The notes under the pieces were generated by a model. The model was not told where the DNA came from. It saw only the letters and a program-made list of their open reading frames with translations, and ran no database searches. From an uncultured Collinsella sp. (lineage in GTDB: Bacteria; Actinomycetota; Coriobacteriia; Coriobacteriales; Coriobacteriaceae), in contig UQMK01000003.1 of NCBI GenBank assembly GCA_900542085.1, positions 55,559 through 119,558 on the forward strand: 64,000 nucleotides of DNA, given 5' to 3'. This document shows, piece by piece, positions 20,754 to 29,495 of the stretch (the first letter of the stretch is position 1; each line of letters starts with the position of its first letter). The translations under genes were made by a program, and so were the position numbers.

Positions 20754-21500
20754 ATGCTAGCGGAAGATAGGCTCAATGCGATTGTGTCGATGGTGCAGCA
20801 GGCTGGCTCGGTTACTGTGCCAGAGCTTGCTGAGGCCTTGGGCGTGACGGCGTCCACCATTCGGCGCGACCTGCAGACGCTCGATCGCGCACACCGCATC
20901 GCCAAGGTCCACGGCGGAGCGACGAGTCTTGAGCGCGCACACGTGACGCGCGACCTAACGCTCAACGAGCGCAGCGACCTCCATAACGACGACAAGGAGC
21001 GTATCTGCGCCCGTGCGGCGGCGCTTGTGGAGCCCGAGAGCTTTGTATACATCGACTCGGGCTCGACGACGCTCAAGCTCATCGAGCATCTTCCACACCT
21101 TGAAGGTGTCACCTATGTGACCGATTCCGTGCTCCATGCTCAGCGCCTCGCTTTGCGCGGCATGCGCACCGTAGTGCTGGGCGGCGAGCTCAAACCCGAG
21201 ACCGAGGCGCTCGTTGGCCCCGATGCCTTGGCAACTCTAGACCGCTACAACTTCAATTGTGGCTTTTGGGGTTCTAACGGCATTGCCGCCGAGCAGGGCT
21301 TCACGGCACCCGATATCGAGGAGGCGCAAGTAAAGCGTATCTCGATGCGCCATACGGCCAAACGCTTCGTAATCTCGGACGCCAGCAAATTTGGCATGGT
21401 GGCGCCCGTCAAGTTCGCGGACTTCCGCGACGCAACGATTATTACCGCAGGCGAGGTCCCCGCCAAGTACCGGGCAATGGACAACGTCATCACGGTCTAG
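20754..21500 (+). CDS. DeoR-family transcriptional regulator
   Basis: A 248-residue repressor. The N-terminal helix-turn-helix reads VTVPELAEALGVTASTIRRDLQ. The C-terminal sugar-phosphate-sensing domain has the DSGSTT loop and GGELKPETEALVGPDA. The family usually binds a phosphorylated sugar. It sits 3 nt behind the oxidoreductase gene, so it probably controls that operon, including itself. The GCGTG-type repeats at 19500-19610 are candidate operators. A terminator lies at 21594-21630. Confidence 0.9.
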   Translation: MLAEDRLNAIVSMVQQAGSVTVPELAEALGVTASTIRRDLQTLDRAHRIAKVHGGATSLERAHVTRDLTLNERSDLHNDDKERICARAAALVEPESFVYIDSGSTTLKLIEHLPHLEGVTYVTDSVLHAQRLALRGMRTVVLGGELKPETEALVGPDALATLDRYNFNCGFWGSNGIAAEQGFTAPDIEEAQVKRISMRHTAKRFVISDASKFGMVAPVKFADFRDATIITAGEVPAKYRAMDNVITV

Positions 21501-21520
21501 CAAGCAGGGGACGGGCTAAG

Positions 21521-21564
21521 GCCAAAACCACCGCAAAGGTGCCTGTTCCCATTGTGGTGGTTAG
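21521..21564. repeat. short dispersed repeat, copy 1
   Basis: The segment CAAAACCACCGCAAAGGTG, then CCTGTTCCCATTGTGGTGG, recurs with few changes at 21900-21933, on the far side of the hairpin array. AACCACC and GGTGGTT can pair. Confidence 0.65.
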
Positions 21565-21593
21565 TAACGAAAACCGAGTAGTTTTCTCAATAG

Positions 21594-21630
21594 AAAAGCG
21601 GCAACGTCCATCACGGGCGTTGCCGCTTTC
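21594..21630 (+). terminator. terminator of the oxidoreductase/DeoR operon
   Basis: AAAGCGGCAACG pairs with CGTTGCCGCTTT, followed by CGTT. The stem is strong and the T-run weak. Confidence 0.75.
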
Positions 21631-21646
21631 GTTGTCTGCAGATTTG

Positions 21647-21865
21647 TCTAAGTCTGTAACAACTGGACCGTTAAAAGTGGGCTAGGTGTTACAGATTGAG
21701 ATACTTCCGAACCTTGCCGTCCCTTTGTCTCGATCTGTAACAGCTGGGACGGATTTTGCCGAGTTACTGTTACAGATTGAGATTTTCCCTTAAGGGGGGG
21801 GTTCGAATGTCTCGATCTGTAACAGATAGACCGGAAAATGGACTCTAACTGTTACAGATCGAGAC
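21647..21865. repeat. array of three hairpins with 81-bp period
   Basis: Three hairpins (21647-21701, 21728-21782, 21809-21865) share the same arms: left TCTCGATCTGTAACAG, right CTGTTACAGATTGAGA. The unit starts are 81 bp apart. The third stem is perfect over 17 bp, and the second has only a G-U type change. Loops of about 23 nt differ between units. A G8 tract lies at 21794-21801. The stretch 21501-21933 holds no gene. Confidence 0.85.
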
Positions 21866-21899
21866 GTTTTGGGACCGCGACTGAGCCATTGCGGCAAAA

Positions 21900-21933
21900 C
21901 CACCACAGAGGTGCCTGTCCCCATTGTGGAGGT
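21900..21933. repeat. short dispersed repeat, copy 2
   Basis: Second copy of the repeat seen at 21521-21564 (CCACCACAGAGGTGCC, then TGTCCCCATTGTGGAGG). It lies just after the stop of the minus-strand pseudouridine synthase and may help end that transcript. Confidence 0.6.
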
Positions 21934-22593
21934 TTAGGGCTCCCAGGGGCAGGGGGCTTCGATGTGGATGTGCTCGCCGGTAACGGGATGCGTGAAGGAC
22001 ACGCTGTGGGCGTGGAGCATCAGGCCACAGGGGCGCGGCGTGCCGTACAGGTCGTCGCCAACCAGGGGGTGATGCTCGCTGGCCAGATGCACACGGATCT
22101 GATGCTTGCGGCCGGTGAGCAGCTCGACATCGATATACGAACGCGTGGGCAGGCCCCGACGGCTCTTAAGGCGTTTGAGCACCTTGACGCGCGTCTGAGA
22201 CGGCTTACCGCTGGCGCCGACGCGCATCTTGCGGCTGTCGTGGCGGTCGCGGGCGATGGGCTTGTCGATGAGCTTCTCATTCCAGTCGATCTTGCCCTCG
22301 GCCAGCGCCAGATAGTGCTTTTCGAAGGCGTGGTCGTTCACCGTCTGGTCAAAGGCGGGCTGCGTCTGCTTGTCGAGCGAAAACAGCACCACGCCGGTGG
22401 TGTTGCGGTCCAGGCGGTTGAGCGGCTGCATGTCGGTCGCGGCAAAGCCGTCGCCCATCGCCAGCAAAAGGTCGCTAGCGTAGTCGGTAAGTGTGCGCTC
22501 CCCGGTGCCGTCACCGTGGACGATCATGCCGGCGGGCTTATCGATGGCCATGAGCCAGGCGTCGCAGTAGAGGACTTGAGGTTCTTCGTTCAC
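21934..22593 (-). CDS. RluA-family pseudouridine synthase
   Basis: A 219-residue RNA-modifying enzyme that isomerises uridine in rRNA or tRNA. The catalytic block NRLDRNTTGVVLFS carries the conserved Asp. TGRKHQIRVHLASEHHPLVGDDLYG is the second RluA signature. No S4 domain precedes it, so it is shorter than RluC/RluD, and the target site cannot be predicted. It starts 15 nt after the U32-family gene, so the two probably form one minus-strand operon of RNA-modification genes. Confidence 0.9.
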   Translation of the reverse strand: MNEEPQVLYCDAWLMAIDKPAGMIVHGDGTGERTLTDYASDLLLAMGDGFAATDMQPLNRLDRNTTGVVLFSLDKQTQPAFDQTVNDHAFEKHYLALAEGKIDWNEKLIDKPIARDRHDSRKMRVGASGKPSQTRVKVLKRLKSRRGLPTRSYIDVELLTGRKHQIRVHLASEHHPLVGDDLYGTPRPCGLMLHAHSVSFTHPVTGEHIHIEAPCPWEP

Positions 22594-22608
22594 GTGTAAG
22601 CCTTTCGG

Positions 22609-25104
22609 TTAGCTAATTCCCACAAACATGCAGCCCGAGGTGGCGCCGCGCAGGCGGGCGGCGGGCTTACGGCCGGCTTGAGCCGCCTCAATGGCGCGAC
22701 GGACGCGAGCGACGGCACGGCCAATCTCATCGGCCTCGAGCAGGGTTCCGTCGACCATAAGACGGCGCACGCCGGCGTCGAGCAGCTGCGGAACCTGAGG
22801 TGTGAGGTCGATGGGGTAGGCGTCGTACAGGCGCGAGCGGCCGTGGACGTCGGTACGCACCGGCATGACCTTGCCGTCGATATTCTTGAGCGACAGCTTG
22901 CGGGCGCGCAGGCGGCAGTTGGCGCAATCGTGGATGCAACCATCGGCCACCTGCAGGATGCAGTGCTCGCTTGTCATAACGCGCGGGCGGCCGAAAACGG
23001 TGATGCCCAGGGCTGCGGGCGCGGAGGTGCCAAGCGAGATAATCTCGTCGAGCGTGATCTCGGGCGAGAGCCAAAACGCGCCGGCTCCACGCTCGGCAAG
23101 TGCCTCCATGCAAGGCGTGTTGTGCACGGGCAAGCAAGAGCGAATCTCGGCCGTGGCGCCAACCTGGGCGGCCAGGGCAAGCTCAGAGATATTGCCGACG
23201 GCGACAGTCGCTCCAGCAAGAATCCACGGGTCGACGCGTACGTGGTCAACGGCGCGGCAGACCTCGTCGAGTACGGGTACGATGCCCTGCTCAAACGCAT
23301 CGGCGGGGGAGACACCGGCGGCCTCGAGCGCGTCGGTGGTCATGTAGATGCGCGTTGCACCCTCCGCGCGGGCTGCCTCGGCGGCCTCGAGCGAGGTGAC
23401 GGTGGCGCAGATCTGCGGCTCGTCGCGGTAATGCTCGGGCGCGGGGCGGGAATCACTGGTTACAATCGCCGGCAACTCGAGCGTTTTCGCGCGCTCGTCA
23501 TACGGCGCCAGAATGGCCTCTTCCAGCGCCTTGCAAGCGGTGGCGCGCACCTTATGTACAGCGGAGAAGCCCATGCCGCAGCCCTCATCGAGCGCCACAT
23601 CAAAGCTCGCAGCCTCAAAGGGCGAGGAGCCCATGCGCCCGACGTGCTCCACAAGATCGGACGCCTCGACGGCGCGAGTCTTGGCGGCCTCGACGGTAAA
23701 GCCGGCGGCGGTGGCGGTGAGCGCGGGGTTGTCGCAGCAGGTGAGCGTAACGGTAAACGGCTCGTCCAGACGCGCCACGACGGACACATCTACGGCGCGG
23801 CGGCGCAGCACATCGCGCTTGAGCGCGGCGCCGGCAGCGTCAATGGCGCGCTGGCTTCGAATCACGCGCACGCGGCAGCCCTCGGGCATGCTGCGGGGCA
23901 CGCGGCACTCGATGATGTCGCCCGCGGCGGCATCATCGGCGGCGATGGTGGTCAGGAACTGGTCGAACTCATCGTCGTGGCGAAGCTCCAGCAGGTCGCC
24001 CTTGCCCACGGGCTCAAACAGCTCAACGCTGGCGATGGCAGCGCGACGACGGCGGTCGTCAGGCTTGAGGCCGCGCACATCGCGGTTGGCCAGGCGGCTA
24101 CCGAGCACCGTGCCCACAATCTGGCCGCGGTTGTTGGAGCGCTCGTAGCTCATCATCTCGTCACCCGAAGTACCGTCCTGATAGGCGTGCGTAAAATCAC
24201 GGTTAAAGCAGCGCTTGAGCTGGAGCTGGCGGGCGGCCTCTTCATCTTTAGAGGTCGAAACATCGGCCAGCATGTCATCAATCTGATGACGATACACGTC
24301 GACGATGGAATACACGTAATCGGGGGCCTTCATGCGGCCCTCGAGCTTGAGCGATGCGGCGCCGGCGTCATACAGACGGCGAACGAGCTGCGAAGTATTG
24401 GTGTCGCGTGGGCACAGCGCGCGCTCGCGACCGGCAGGGGAGAGCGAGCGGCCGTTCTCGTCGATTAGCTCGTAAGGCAGGCGGCAGGGCTGGGCGCACA
24501 TGCCGCGGTTGGCCGAGCGGCCCGCCATGGCAAAGCTCGACAGCAGGCACAGGCCCGAGTAGCAAAAGCAGATGGCGCCGTGGCTAAAGACCTCCAGGTC
24601 AACGTCGGGCGCGGCGTTGTGAATGGCGGCGATCTCGTCGATGGAGAGCTCGCGCGACAAGGTCACGCGGTCGGCGCCCTGCTCGCGGCACCAAAGCGTT
24701 CCGCGGTCATCATGGATGTTCGCCTGGGTCGAGATGTGTGTTTCGATGCCGGGCATGGTGCGCTTGACCTCGAAGAACAGGCCCCAGTCCTGGATAATGA
24801 AGGCGTCGGCGCCCAGCGTGGAGCAGCGATGGATGAGCTGCAGCGCATCGCTCATCTCGGATTCCTTGATGACGATGTTGACCGTGACGTAGACGCGCGA
24901 CCCGGCTAGATGTGCGGCGCGGCAGGCCTGCTCAAAAGCCTCGTCGGTAAAGTTGGTTGCCTTGCGGCGGGCGTTGAAGCTGCCCATGCCGCAGTAGATG
25001 GCATCGGCGCCGGCAGCGAGTGCGGCGGCAAAGGGCTCGGGGCCTCCGGCGGGGGCCAAGAGCTCGGGTCTGCGGTTGGTGGTTCGGCTGGCGGTTGCGG
25101 TCAT
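22609..25104 (-). CDS. U32 family peptidase, RlhA-like
   Basis: An 831-residue protein with an N-terminal U32 domain (PELLAPAGGPEPFAAALAAG) and a Cys cluster around residues 180-205 (CFCYSGLCLLSS ... GMCAQPCRLPYE). The long second half has further cysteines (EHCILQVADGCIHDCANC). Related U32 proteins RlhA and TrhP hydroxylate 23S rRNA C2501 and tRNA wobble uridine in an iron-dependent way. The length fits the long RlhA-like class, so an RNA-hydroxylation role is more likely than proteolysis. The adjacent pseudouridine synthase supports this. A promoter-like TATACT lies at 25137-25142 on the minus strand. Confidence 0.85.
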   Translation of the reverse strand: MTATASRTTNRRPELLAPAGGPEPFAAALAAGADAIYCGMGSFNARRKATNFTDEAFEQACRAAHLAGSRVYVTVNIVIKESEMSDALQLIHRCSTLGADAFIIQDWGLFFEVKRTMPGIETHISTQANIHDDRGTLWCREQGADRVTLSRELSIDEIAAIHNAAPDVDLEVFSHGAICFCYSGLCLLSSFAMAGRSANRGMCAQPCRLPYELIDENGRSLSPAGRERALCPRDTNTSQLVRRLYDAGAASLKLEGRMKAPDYVYSIVDVYRHQIDDMLADVSTSKDEEAARQLQLKRCFNRDFTHAYQDGTSGDEMMSYERSNNRGQIVGTVLGSRLANRDVRGLKPDDRRRRAAIASVELFEPVGKGDLLELRHDDEFDQFLTTIAADDAAAGDIIECRVPRSMPEGCRVRVIRSQRAIDAAGAALKRDVLRRRAVDVSVVARLDEPFTVTLTCCDNPALTATAAGFTVEAAKTRAVEASDLVEHVGRMGSSPFEAASFDVALDEGCGMGFSAVHKVRATACKALEEAILAPYDERAKTLELPAIVTSDSRPAPEHYRDEPQICATVTSLEAAEAARAEGATRIYMTTDALEAAGVSPADAFEQGIVPVLDEVCRAVDHVRVDPWILAGATVAVGNISELALAAQVGATAEIRSCLPVHNTPCMEALAERGAGAFWLSPEITLDEIISLGTSAPAALGITVFGRPRVMTSEHCILQVADGCIHDCANCRLRARKLSLKNIDGKVMPVRTDVHGRSRLYDAYPIDLTPQVPQLLDAGVRRLMVDGTLLEADEIGRAVARVRRAIEAAQAGRKPAARLRGATSGCMFVGIS

Positions 25105-25214
25105 ATCCTGCCTTTCAAAATGCTCAGATACTCAAAAGTATAGTGGCGCCGTCGCGATGGGCGATGCCCGCAGCCTAAGCAGGACAAAGTCTTCAGCAGC
25201 CCCTCGGGCAAAAA

Positions 25215-25245
25215 TGATCCGTTTTCCTCCGTCCCCAAGGGATCA
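25215..25245. repeat. dispersed 31-bp repeat, third copy
   Basis: Identical to the unit at 19455-19485. It lies between the U32 gene and the stop of the YheO-like regulator. Confidence 0.8.
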
Positions 25246-25250
25246 GTGGG

Positions 25251-25907
25251 TTAGCCCTCCTTGCGGACCTTTTGCAGATAGCGGTAGACGCTGGGCTCAG
25301 AGATGCCAAGCGCGGCGGCGGCGCAGGCAACGGCGCCCTTGAGCATAAACACGCCATTGCCGTTGAGATGGCGAATAACGTCCACGCGATCGGCCTGCCC
25401 AAGTGAGGCGACATCCTGCCCGCGGCTTTCGAGCAACTCGGAAATACTGCGGTCAATGAGCTCCTGTGTGGACTCCGAAAGGCTCTCGACTTCGATGGGG
25501 GAGGGCTCCGTGCGGACTGGCGCAGCGTCAAAGCAGGCCATAAGCTGCTGGGCCATGGCGTTGATGCTGCGCACGGCCGAAAGATCGGTGTTGACGCACA
25601 GCATGCCGACGATCTCGCCGTCCTCACGGATAAAGTACGTCGCGGATTCCAGCGTCTTGCCGCCGGCCCCGCGCCCCTCGCAGCCCGTAATAAACGGCAG
25701 GTCGCGATACTTTGGGTCGTGCATAATCTTGAGCGCAAGATCGGTAGCGGGTCCGCCAATCTTGCGGCCGCTCACGATACCGTTGCGAATATCGACGATG
25801 GCGTGGTCAGGATCCGAGAAATCGTGCAGGACGATTTCGCTGTTTTTGCCGAGTATCTGCTCCAGGAAATCGACCATCGGCAAAAAGCGGCGTACGGTCT
25901 CGTTCAC
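25251..25907 (-). CDS. YheO-like PAS/HTH transcriptional regulator
   Basis: A 218-residue regulator. The start is GTG 25907, with AAGGAG six bases upstream; the frame runs further upstream without a better start. The N-terminal two-thirds match the YheO-like PAS domain (FLEQILGKNSEIVLHDFSDPDHAIVDI is cut here to its first half, FLEQILGKNSEIVLHDF). The C-terminal part is a DauR-type helix-turn-helix (AAALGISEPSVYRYLQKVRKEG). It diverges from an NCS2 permease gene, a common regulator-target arrangement. A second member of the family is at 46905-47558. Confidence 0.88.
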   Translation of the reverse strand: MNETVRRFLPMVDFLEQILGKNSEIVLHDFSDPDHAIVDIRNGIVSGRKIGGPATDLALKIMHDPKYRDLPFITGCEGRGAGGKTLESATYFIREDGEIVGMLCVNTDLSAVRSINAMAQQLMACFDAAPVRTEPSPIEVESLSESTQELIDRSISELLESRGQDVASLGQADRVDVIRHLNGNGVFMLKGAVACAAAALGISEPSVYRYLQKVRKEG

Positions 25908-26259
25908 GGGCAACTCCTTTGGGTGAAATCGGAAATGTTCATAACAATTTTTTATCATGGTAACACGGCGTCTATTGACTCGCATATTCGCAGGTAGATT
26001 GCGTAATAGAGACGATCAGTAGGAATTTGGCAGCAAACGGTCGACCAAAAGAAAAGTTAGATGTTATTTTGACCAGATACTTTCCTTACCTGCGGAAATG
26101 CATTATTAAAGCTGAAAAAAAGTCTGATAACAAAAAATTATTATTGAGAATAAGAAAAAACTTAAATACGATATGCAACGAAGGCACAACCTCAACCCCG
26201 CACTGCGTCACAATAGAATGTTAGATGCGAAAACAACTACTTCTAGGATTGGTGGTCAA

Positions 26260-27654
26260 ATGGCCCAGGAGACGGTTACGAACGGCACTGAAGCCCTGTT
26301 CACTCGCGAAGGCATGCCGCCCGTTAAGGAAATGATCCCGTGTGCCCTTCAGCACGTACTGGCATCGTTTGCCGGCATCATTACCCCGGCGGTCATCATG
26401 GCCGGCGTCTACGGCTTTAATAGCCAGCAGAGCACCGACATCATTCAGGTTGCGCTCATTCTTTCGGCACTCGACACGGCCCTTCAGGCCTTCGCTCCCT
26501 TCCGTCGCATCGGCGGCGGCCTGCCCATCGTCATGGGCGTCTCGTTCGCGTTCCTGCCGGCCCTGCAGGCCATGGGCGCCTCGGGCTTTAGCTTTGGTGC
26601 GCTGCTGGGCGGCGAGATTGTCGGCGGTGCCGTCGCGGCCCTTTTTGGCCTGGCCTACAGCAAGATCAAGTGGCTGTTCCCGCCCGTCGTGACCGGTACG
26701 GTCATCTTCTCCATCGGCGTTTCGCTGTATCCCACGGCCGTCAAGTATATGGCCGGCGGTATGGGCACGCCGCTGTGGGGCACCCCGCAGGCCTGGTGCG
26801 TCGCTCTCATCACCTTCGCCGTGGTCTTTGCGCTCGCCAACTTTGGCAAGGGCACGCTCAAGCTGGGATCCGTGTTCTTTGGCATGATCGCTGGCATGAT
26901 TGTCTCCATCCCCTTTGGCATGATCGATTTCTCCAGCGTCGCCACCGCTCAGGTCTTTGCCCTTCCCAAGCTCATGCCTTACGCGCTCGAGTTTGATCCC
27001 GAGGTCTGCATTACCCTCGCCGTCGTGTTCCCCATGGTTGCCATCCAGGTTATCGGTGACGTCTCCGCCGCTTGCTTGGGCTCCATCGACCGTATGCCCA
27101 CCGAGCGCGAGCTCTCCGGCGCTATCGTGTCCCAGGGCCTCACCTCTATGGTCGGCGGCCTGCTGGGCGGTCTTCCCACCAGCGCCCTTGGCCAGAACGT
27201 GGGCATCATCTGCTCCAACAAGGTCGTTAACAAGTGGGTCTTTGTGACCATCGCGGCCGTCTTTGCCATCGCCGGTCTGTTCCCGCAGCTCTCTGCCGTT
27301 CTTTCCGCTATTCCGCAGCCCGTCATCGGCGGCGCGACCGTCGGCGTCTTTGGCACCATCACCATGAACGGCGTGCGCATGTTCACCCGCGAGGGCCTCA
27401 CGCAGCGCACTACCACCATCGTCGGTACCTCCGTCGTCTTTGGCCTGGGTATCTGGATGGCCAGCGGTTGCCTTGCCGGCGAGGGTATGCCCACCTGGGT
27501 GTCCACCGTCATCGGCTCCAATGCCGTAACCCCCACCGCCATCATGGCCATTGTCCTTAACCTGATCCTTCCGCAGACGCCGGTCGTGGCTCAGCACATC
27601 GATGCTGCCAAGGACGCTGCCGTGGATCTGGTCTTGCCCGAGAGCAAGAAGTAA
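26260..27654 (+). CDS. NCS2-family purine/nucleobase permease
   Basis: A 465-residue membrane transporter, likely a proton symporter for xanthine, urate or a related purine. Visible features are the TM1 QH motif (ALQHVLASFAGIITP), about 12-14 hydrophobic segments, and the signature QNVGIICSNKV in the second half. ATG 26260 has a weak GGTGG ribosome site. The frame runs open further upstream into an AT-rich leader (26000-26259), where I see no standard purine riboswitch. The divergent YheO-like regulator is its likely controller. The molybdenum-hydroxylase accessory genes at 47.7-51 kb could belong to the same purine-use programme; this is inferred. Confidence 0.9.
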   Translation: MAQETVTNGTEALFTREGMPPVKEMIPCALQHVLASFAGIITPAVIMAGVYGFNSQQSTDIIQVALILSALDTALQAFAPFRRIGGGLPIVMGVSFAFLPALQAMGASGFSFGALLGGEIVGGAVAALFGLAYSKIKWLFPPVVTGTVIFSIGVSLYPTAVKYMAGGMGTPLWGTPQAWCVALITFAVVFALANFGKGTLKLGSVFFGMIAGMIVSIPFGMIDFSSVATAQVFALPKLMPYALEFDPEVCITLAVVFPMVAIQVIGDVSAACLGSIDRMPTERELSGAIVSQGLTSMVGGLLGGLPTSALGQNVGIICSNKVVNKWVFVTIAAVFAIAGLFPQLSAVLSAIPQPVIGGATVGVFGTITMNGVRMFTREGLTQRTTTIVGTSVVFGLGIWMASGCLAGEGMPTWVSTVIGSNAVTPTAIMAIVLNLILPQTPVVAQHIDAAKDAAVDLVLPESKK

Positions 27655-27758
27655 CCAATTCGGTGCTATTCGTCGGCGGACGCATCGCCTCGTCCGCCGG
27701 CGTCATGCGGCGCCAAGCCGCACTTCAACCGTCCCTTTTGCGTGCGCCGCTTGTCGAA

Positions 27759-27814
27759 TTACGTTATAGCTAGCTATATTATAGAAAGGTATAATATAGC
27801 TAGCTATAACGTAA
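27759..27814. promoter_or_regulatory. perfect 25-bp palindromic operator-like element
   Basis: Arms 27759-27783 and 27790-27814 are exact reverse complements around a 6-nt spacer (GAAAGG). Each arm also contains its own 14-bp palindrome TATAGCTAGCTATA. The right arm starts with TATAAT, a possible -10 box. It ends 15 bp before the GTG start of the ATPase gene, so it is probably a double operator or a 5' UTR hairpin. Confidence 0.8.
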
Positions 27815-27829
27815 AGAAAGGATGGCCCT

Positions 27830-29221
27830 GTGTTTATCGGAAGAACAGCGGAAATGTCCGAGCTCAATCGACTGTATAGCACGGGCTCCTTTGAGATGCC
27901 TGTGATTTACGGCCGCCGTCGCGTGGGTAAAACGCGCCTTATCACAGAGTTCATCCAAGGCAAGAAGGCTATTTACTTTCAAGCACGTCGTACCAATGCG
28001 GAGGCAAACCTGCACGGCTTTAGCCAGGCGATACTTGCAGGCTCGGTTGGTGCTGCAGACGTGTCGTTTCGTAGTTTTGACGAGGCATTCGATGCATTGG
28101 CCACCATGGCTCGCACGGAACGTTTGATTGTCGTGATTGACGAGTATCCCTATCTCGCCCAATCGAATCCCGAGATCAGCTCGTTGCTGCAAGACAAGAT
28201 TGATCACCTGTACAAAGAGACCAGGCTCATGCTGATTCTATGCGGCTCGTCTCTTTCGTTTATGGAAGAGCAGGTGTTGGGCTACGAGAGTCCACTATAC
28301 GGTAGGCGTACGGCCCAGTTTAAGATCATGCCGCTCGATTTTACGACGACCCTCGACCTGTGGCGGAGCATGGGTCGCGAAGACGCTGCGGTTTGCTATG
28401 GCATGACGGGCGGCATTCCTGCATATATCGAGAAAGTCGATCCCGTCGCACCGCTCAAGGACAACATCAAACGTCTTTTTCTTACTCCTACGGGCTATCT
28501 CTTTGAGGAGCCGAGCAACCTGCTGTTGCAAGAGTGCCGCAATCCCGAGCAATATGATGCGATTGTGCAGGCAATTGCCCAGGGGCGCTCGAAGATCTCG
28601 GAGATTGCGAGCTCTACGGGAATCCCTGCGAGCAACGTAAAGAGCTATGTGGATAAGCTGGCGTCACTTGGAATTGTCGAGCGCGAGCTGCCCCTAAACG
28701 AGACGAGCAATAAGCGAGCCGTGTATCTGTTGAGCGACCAGATGTTTAGGTTCTGGTACAAGTTTGTTCCGCAGAACATCGGGCTGATTCAAAACGATAT
28801 GGCCGAGATGGCGTATAAGCGCATTGAGCCGCACGTATCGGATTACATGGGCACGGTCTTTGAGCTTATATGCAGGCAATACGTTTACGAACTCGCGCGG
28901 GCGGGCCAGCTCGATGTGGTTCCGGCGAGCGTCGGGCGCTGGTGGGGGACGGATAATCGCACGCATACGCAGGAAGAAATCGACTTGATTGTTGACGATG
29001 GCGAGGGCACTGCGCTGTTTGCGGAGTGCAAATGGCGCAATGAACCGGTGGGCGAAGACGTGCTGCAAAAGCTCGTGCACCGAAGCGAGCTCTTTAGACG
29101 GCAACGAAAAAGCTATGCACTATTCTCAAAAAGCGGCTTTACGCAGGGATGTCGGGATGCCGCGGCGAACAGGGGAGATACCAAGCTGATTTCGTTTGCC
29201 GAGATGTGCGAGCGGAGATAA
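27830..29221 (+). CDS. archaeal-type ATPase with DUF234 nuclease-like domain
   Basis: A 463-residue protein. MFIGRTAEMSELNRLY and the P-loop GRRRVGKTRL (about residues 29-38) mark the archaeal ATPase family. A Walker B motif lies at LIVVIDEYPYLAQ. Then comes a winged-helix segment (ISEIASSTGIPASNVKSYV). The C-terminal DUF234 region has EEIDLIVDDGEGTALFAECKW, which fits a PD-(D/E)xK nuclease fold. Such genes occur in mobile regions and are suspected toxins or transposition functions; the role is unproven. GTG 27830 follows AAAGGATG. Expression is likely controlled through the palindrome just upstream. Confidence 0.85.
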   Translation: MFIGRTAEMSELNRLYSTGSFEMPVIYGRRRVGKTRLITEFIQGKKAIYFQARRTNAEANLHGFSQAILAGSVGAADVSFRSFDEAFDALATMARTERLIVVIDEYPYLAQSNPEISSLLQDKIDHLYKETRLMLILCGSSLSFMEEQVLGYESPLYGRRTAQFKIMPLDFTTTLDLWRSMGREDAAVCYGMTGGIPAYIEKVDPVAPLKDNIKRLFLTPTGYLFEEPSNLLLQECRNPEQYDAIVQAIAQGRSKISEIASSTGIPASNVKSYVDKLASLGIVERELPLNETSNKRAVYLLSDQMFRFWYKFVPQNIGLIQNDMAEMAYKRIEPHVSDYMGTVFELICRQYVYELARAGQLDVVPASVGRWWGTDNRTHTQEEIDLIVDDGEGTALFAECKWRNEPVGEDVLQKLVHRSELFRRQRKSYALFSKSGFTQGCRDAAANRGDTKLISFAEMCERR

Positions 29222-29251
29222 CCAAGCGCGCTCTGATTCGATGCTGGGAAT

Positions 29252-29418
29252 GGGATGCGCTTTCCTTTTGCAGTCCTTGGCGGAAAGCATGTCCCAGATT
29301 TCGGCCTCAAACTGGGATGCGTTTTCCAGCGGCTCCTCTACCGGAAACTGTGTCCCGGAATCGAGCCTCAGGGTGGGACGTGCTTTCCGGTGGAGGCGCG
29401 GGGCGGAAAGCGTGTCCC
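29252..29418. repeat. array of three hairpins with about 61-bp period
   Basis: Units at 29252-29295, 29314-29356 and 29375-29418 each pair GGGATGCGCTTTCC-like and CGGAAAGCATGTCCC-like arms. Short spacers contain CGGCCTCA / CGAGCCTCA. Arms vary by one to three bases between units. The array sits between the ATPase stop and a gene remnant. Confidence 0.8.
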
Positions 29419-29495
29419 GTAATCTGAGCAATTCGGTGATCCGGGGGGTTGAGTGAGCGTCGCGCCAATGATGCCAAGCGTAAAACCTACAATGA

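Noticed and set aside
22678..24468. A 596-codon plus-strand frame opposite the U32-family gene
   Set aside because: Shadow of the real minus-strand gene; the translated product is low-complexity Gly/Ala/His/Arg with no motif.
26027..26224. A 65-codon ORF in the leader of the NCS2 permease gene
   Set aside because: AT-rich leader sequence, no ribosome site and no recognisable protein features; probably not coding.
26000..26259. Purine or xanthine riboswitch before the permease
   Set aside because: The conserved core of known purine-responsive RNAs is not visible; only an 8-bp CGCAGGTA/TACCTGCG dyad (25989-25996 / 26087-26094) was found, which may be chance.
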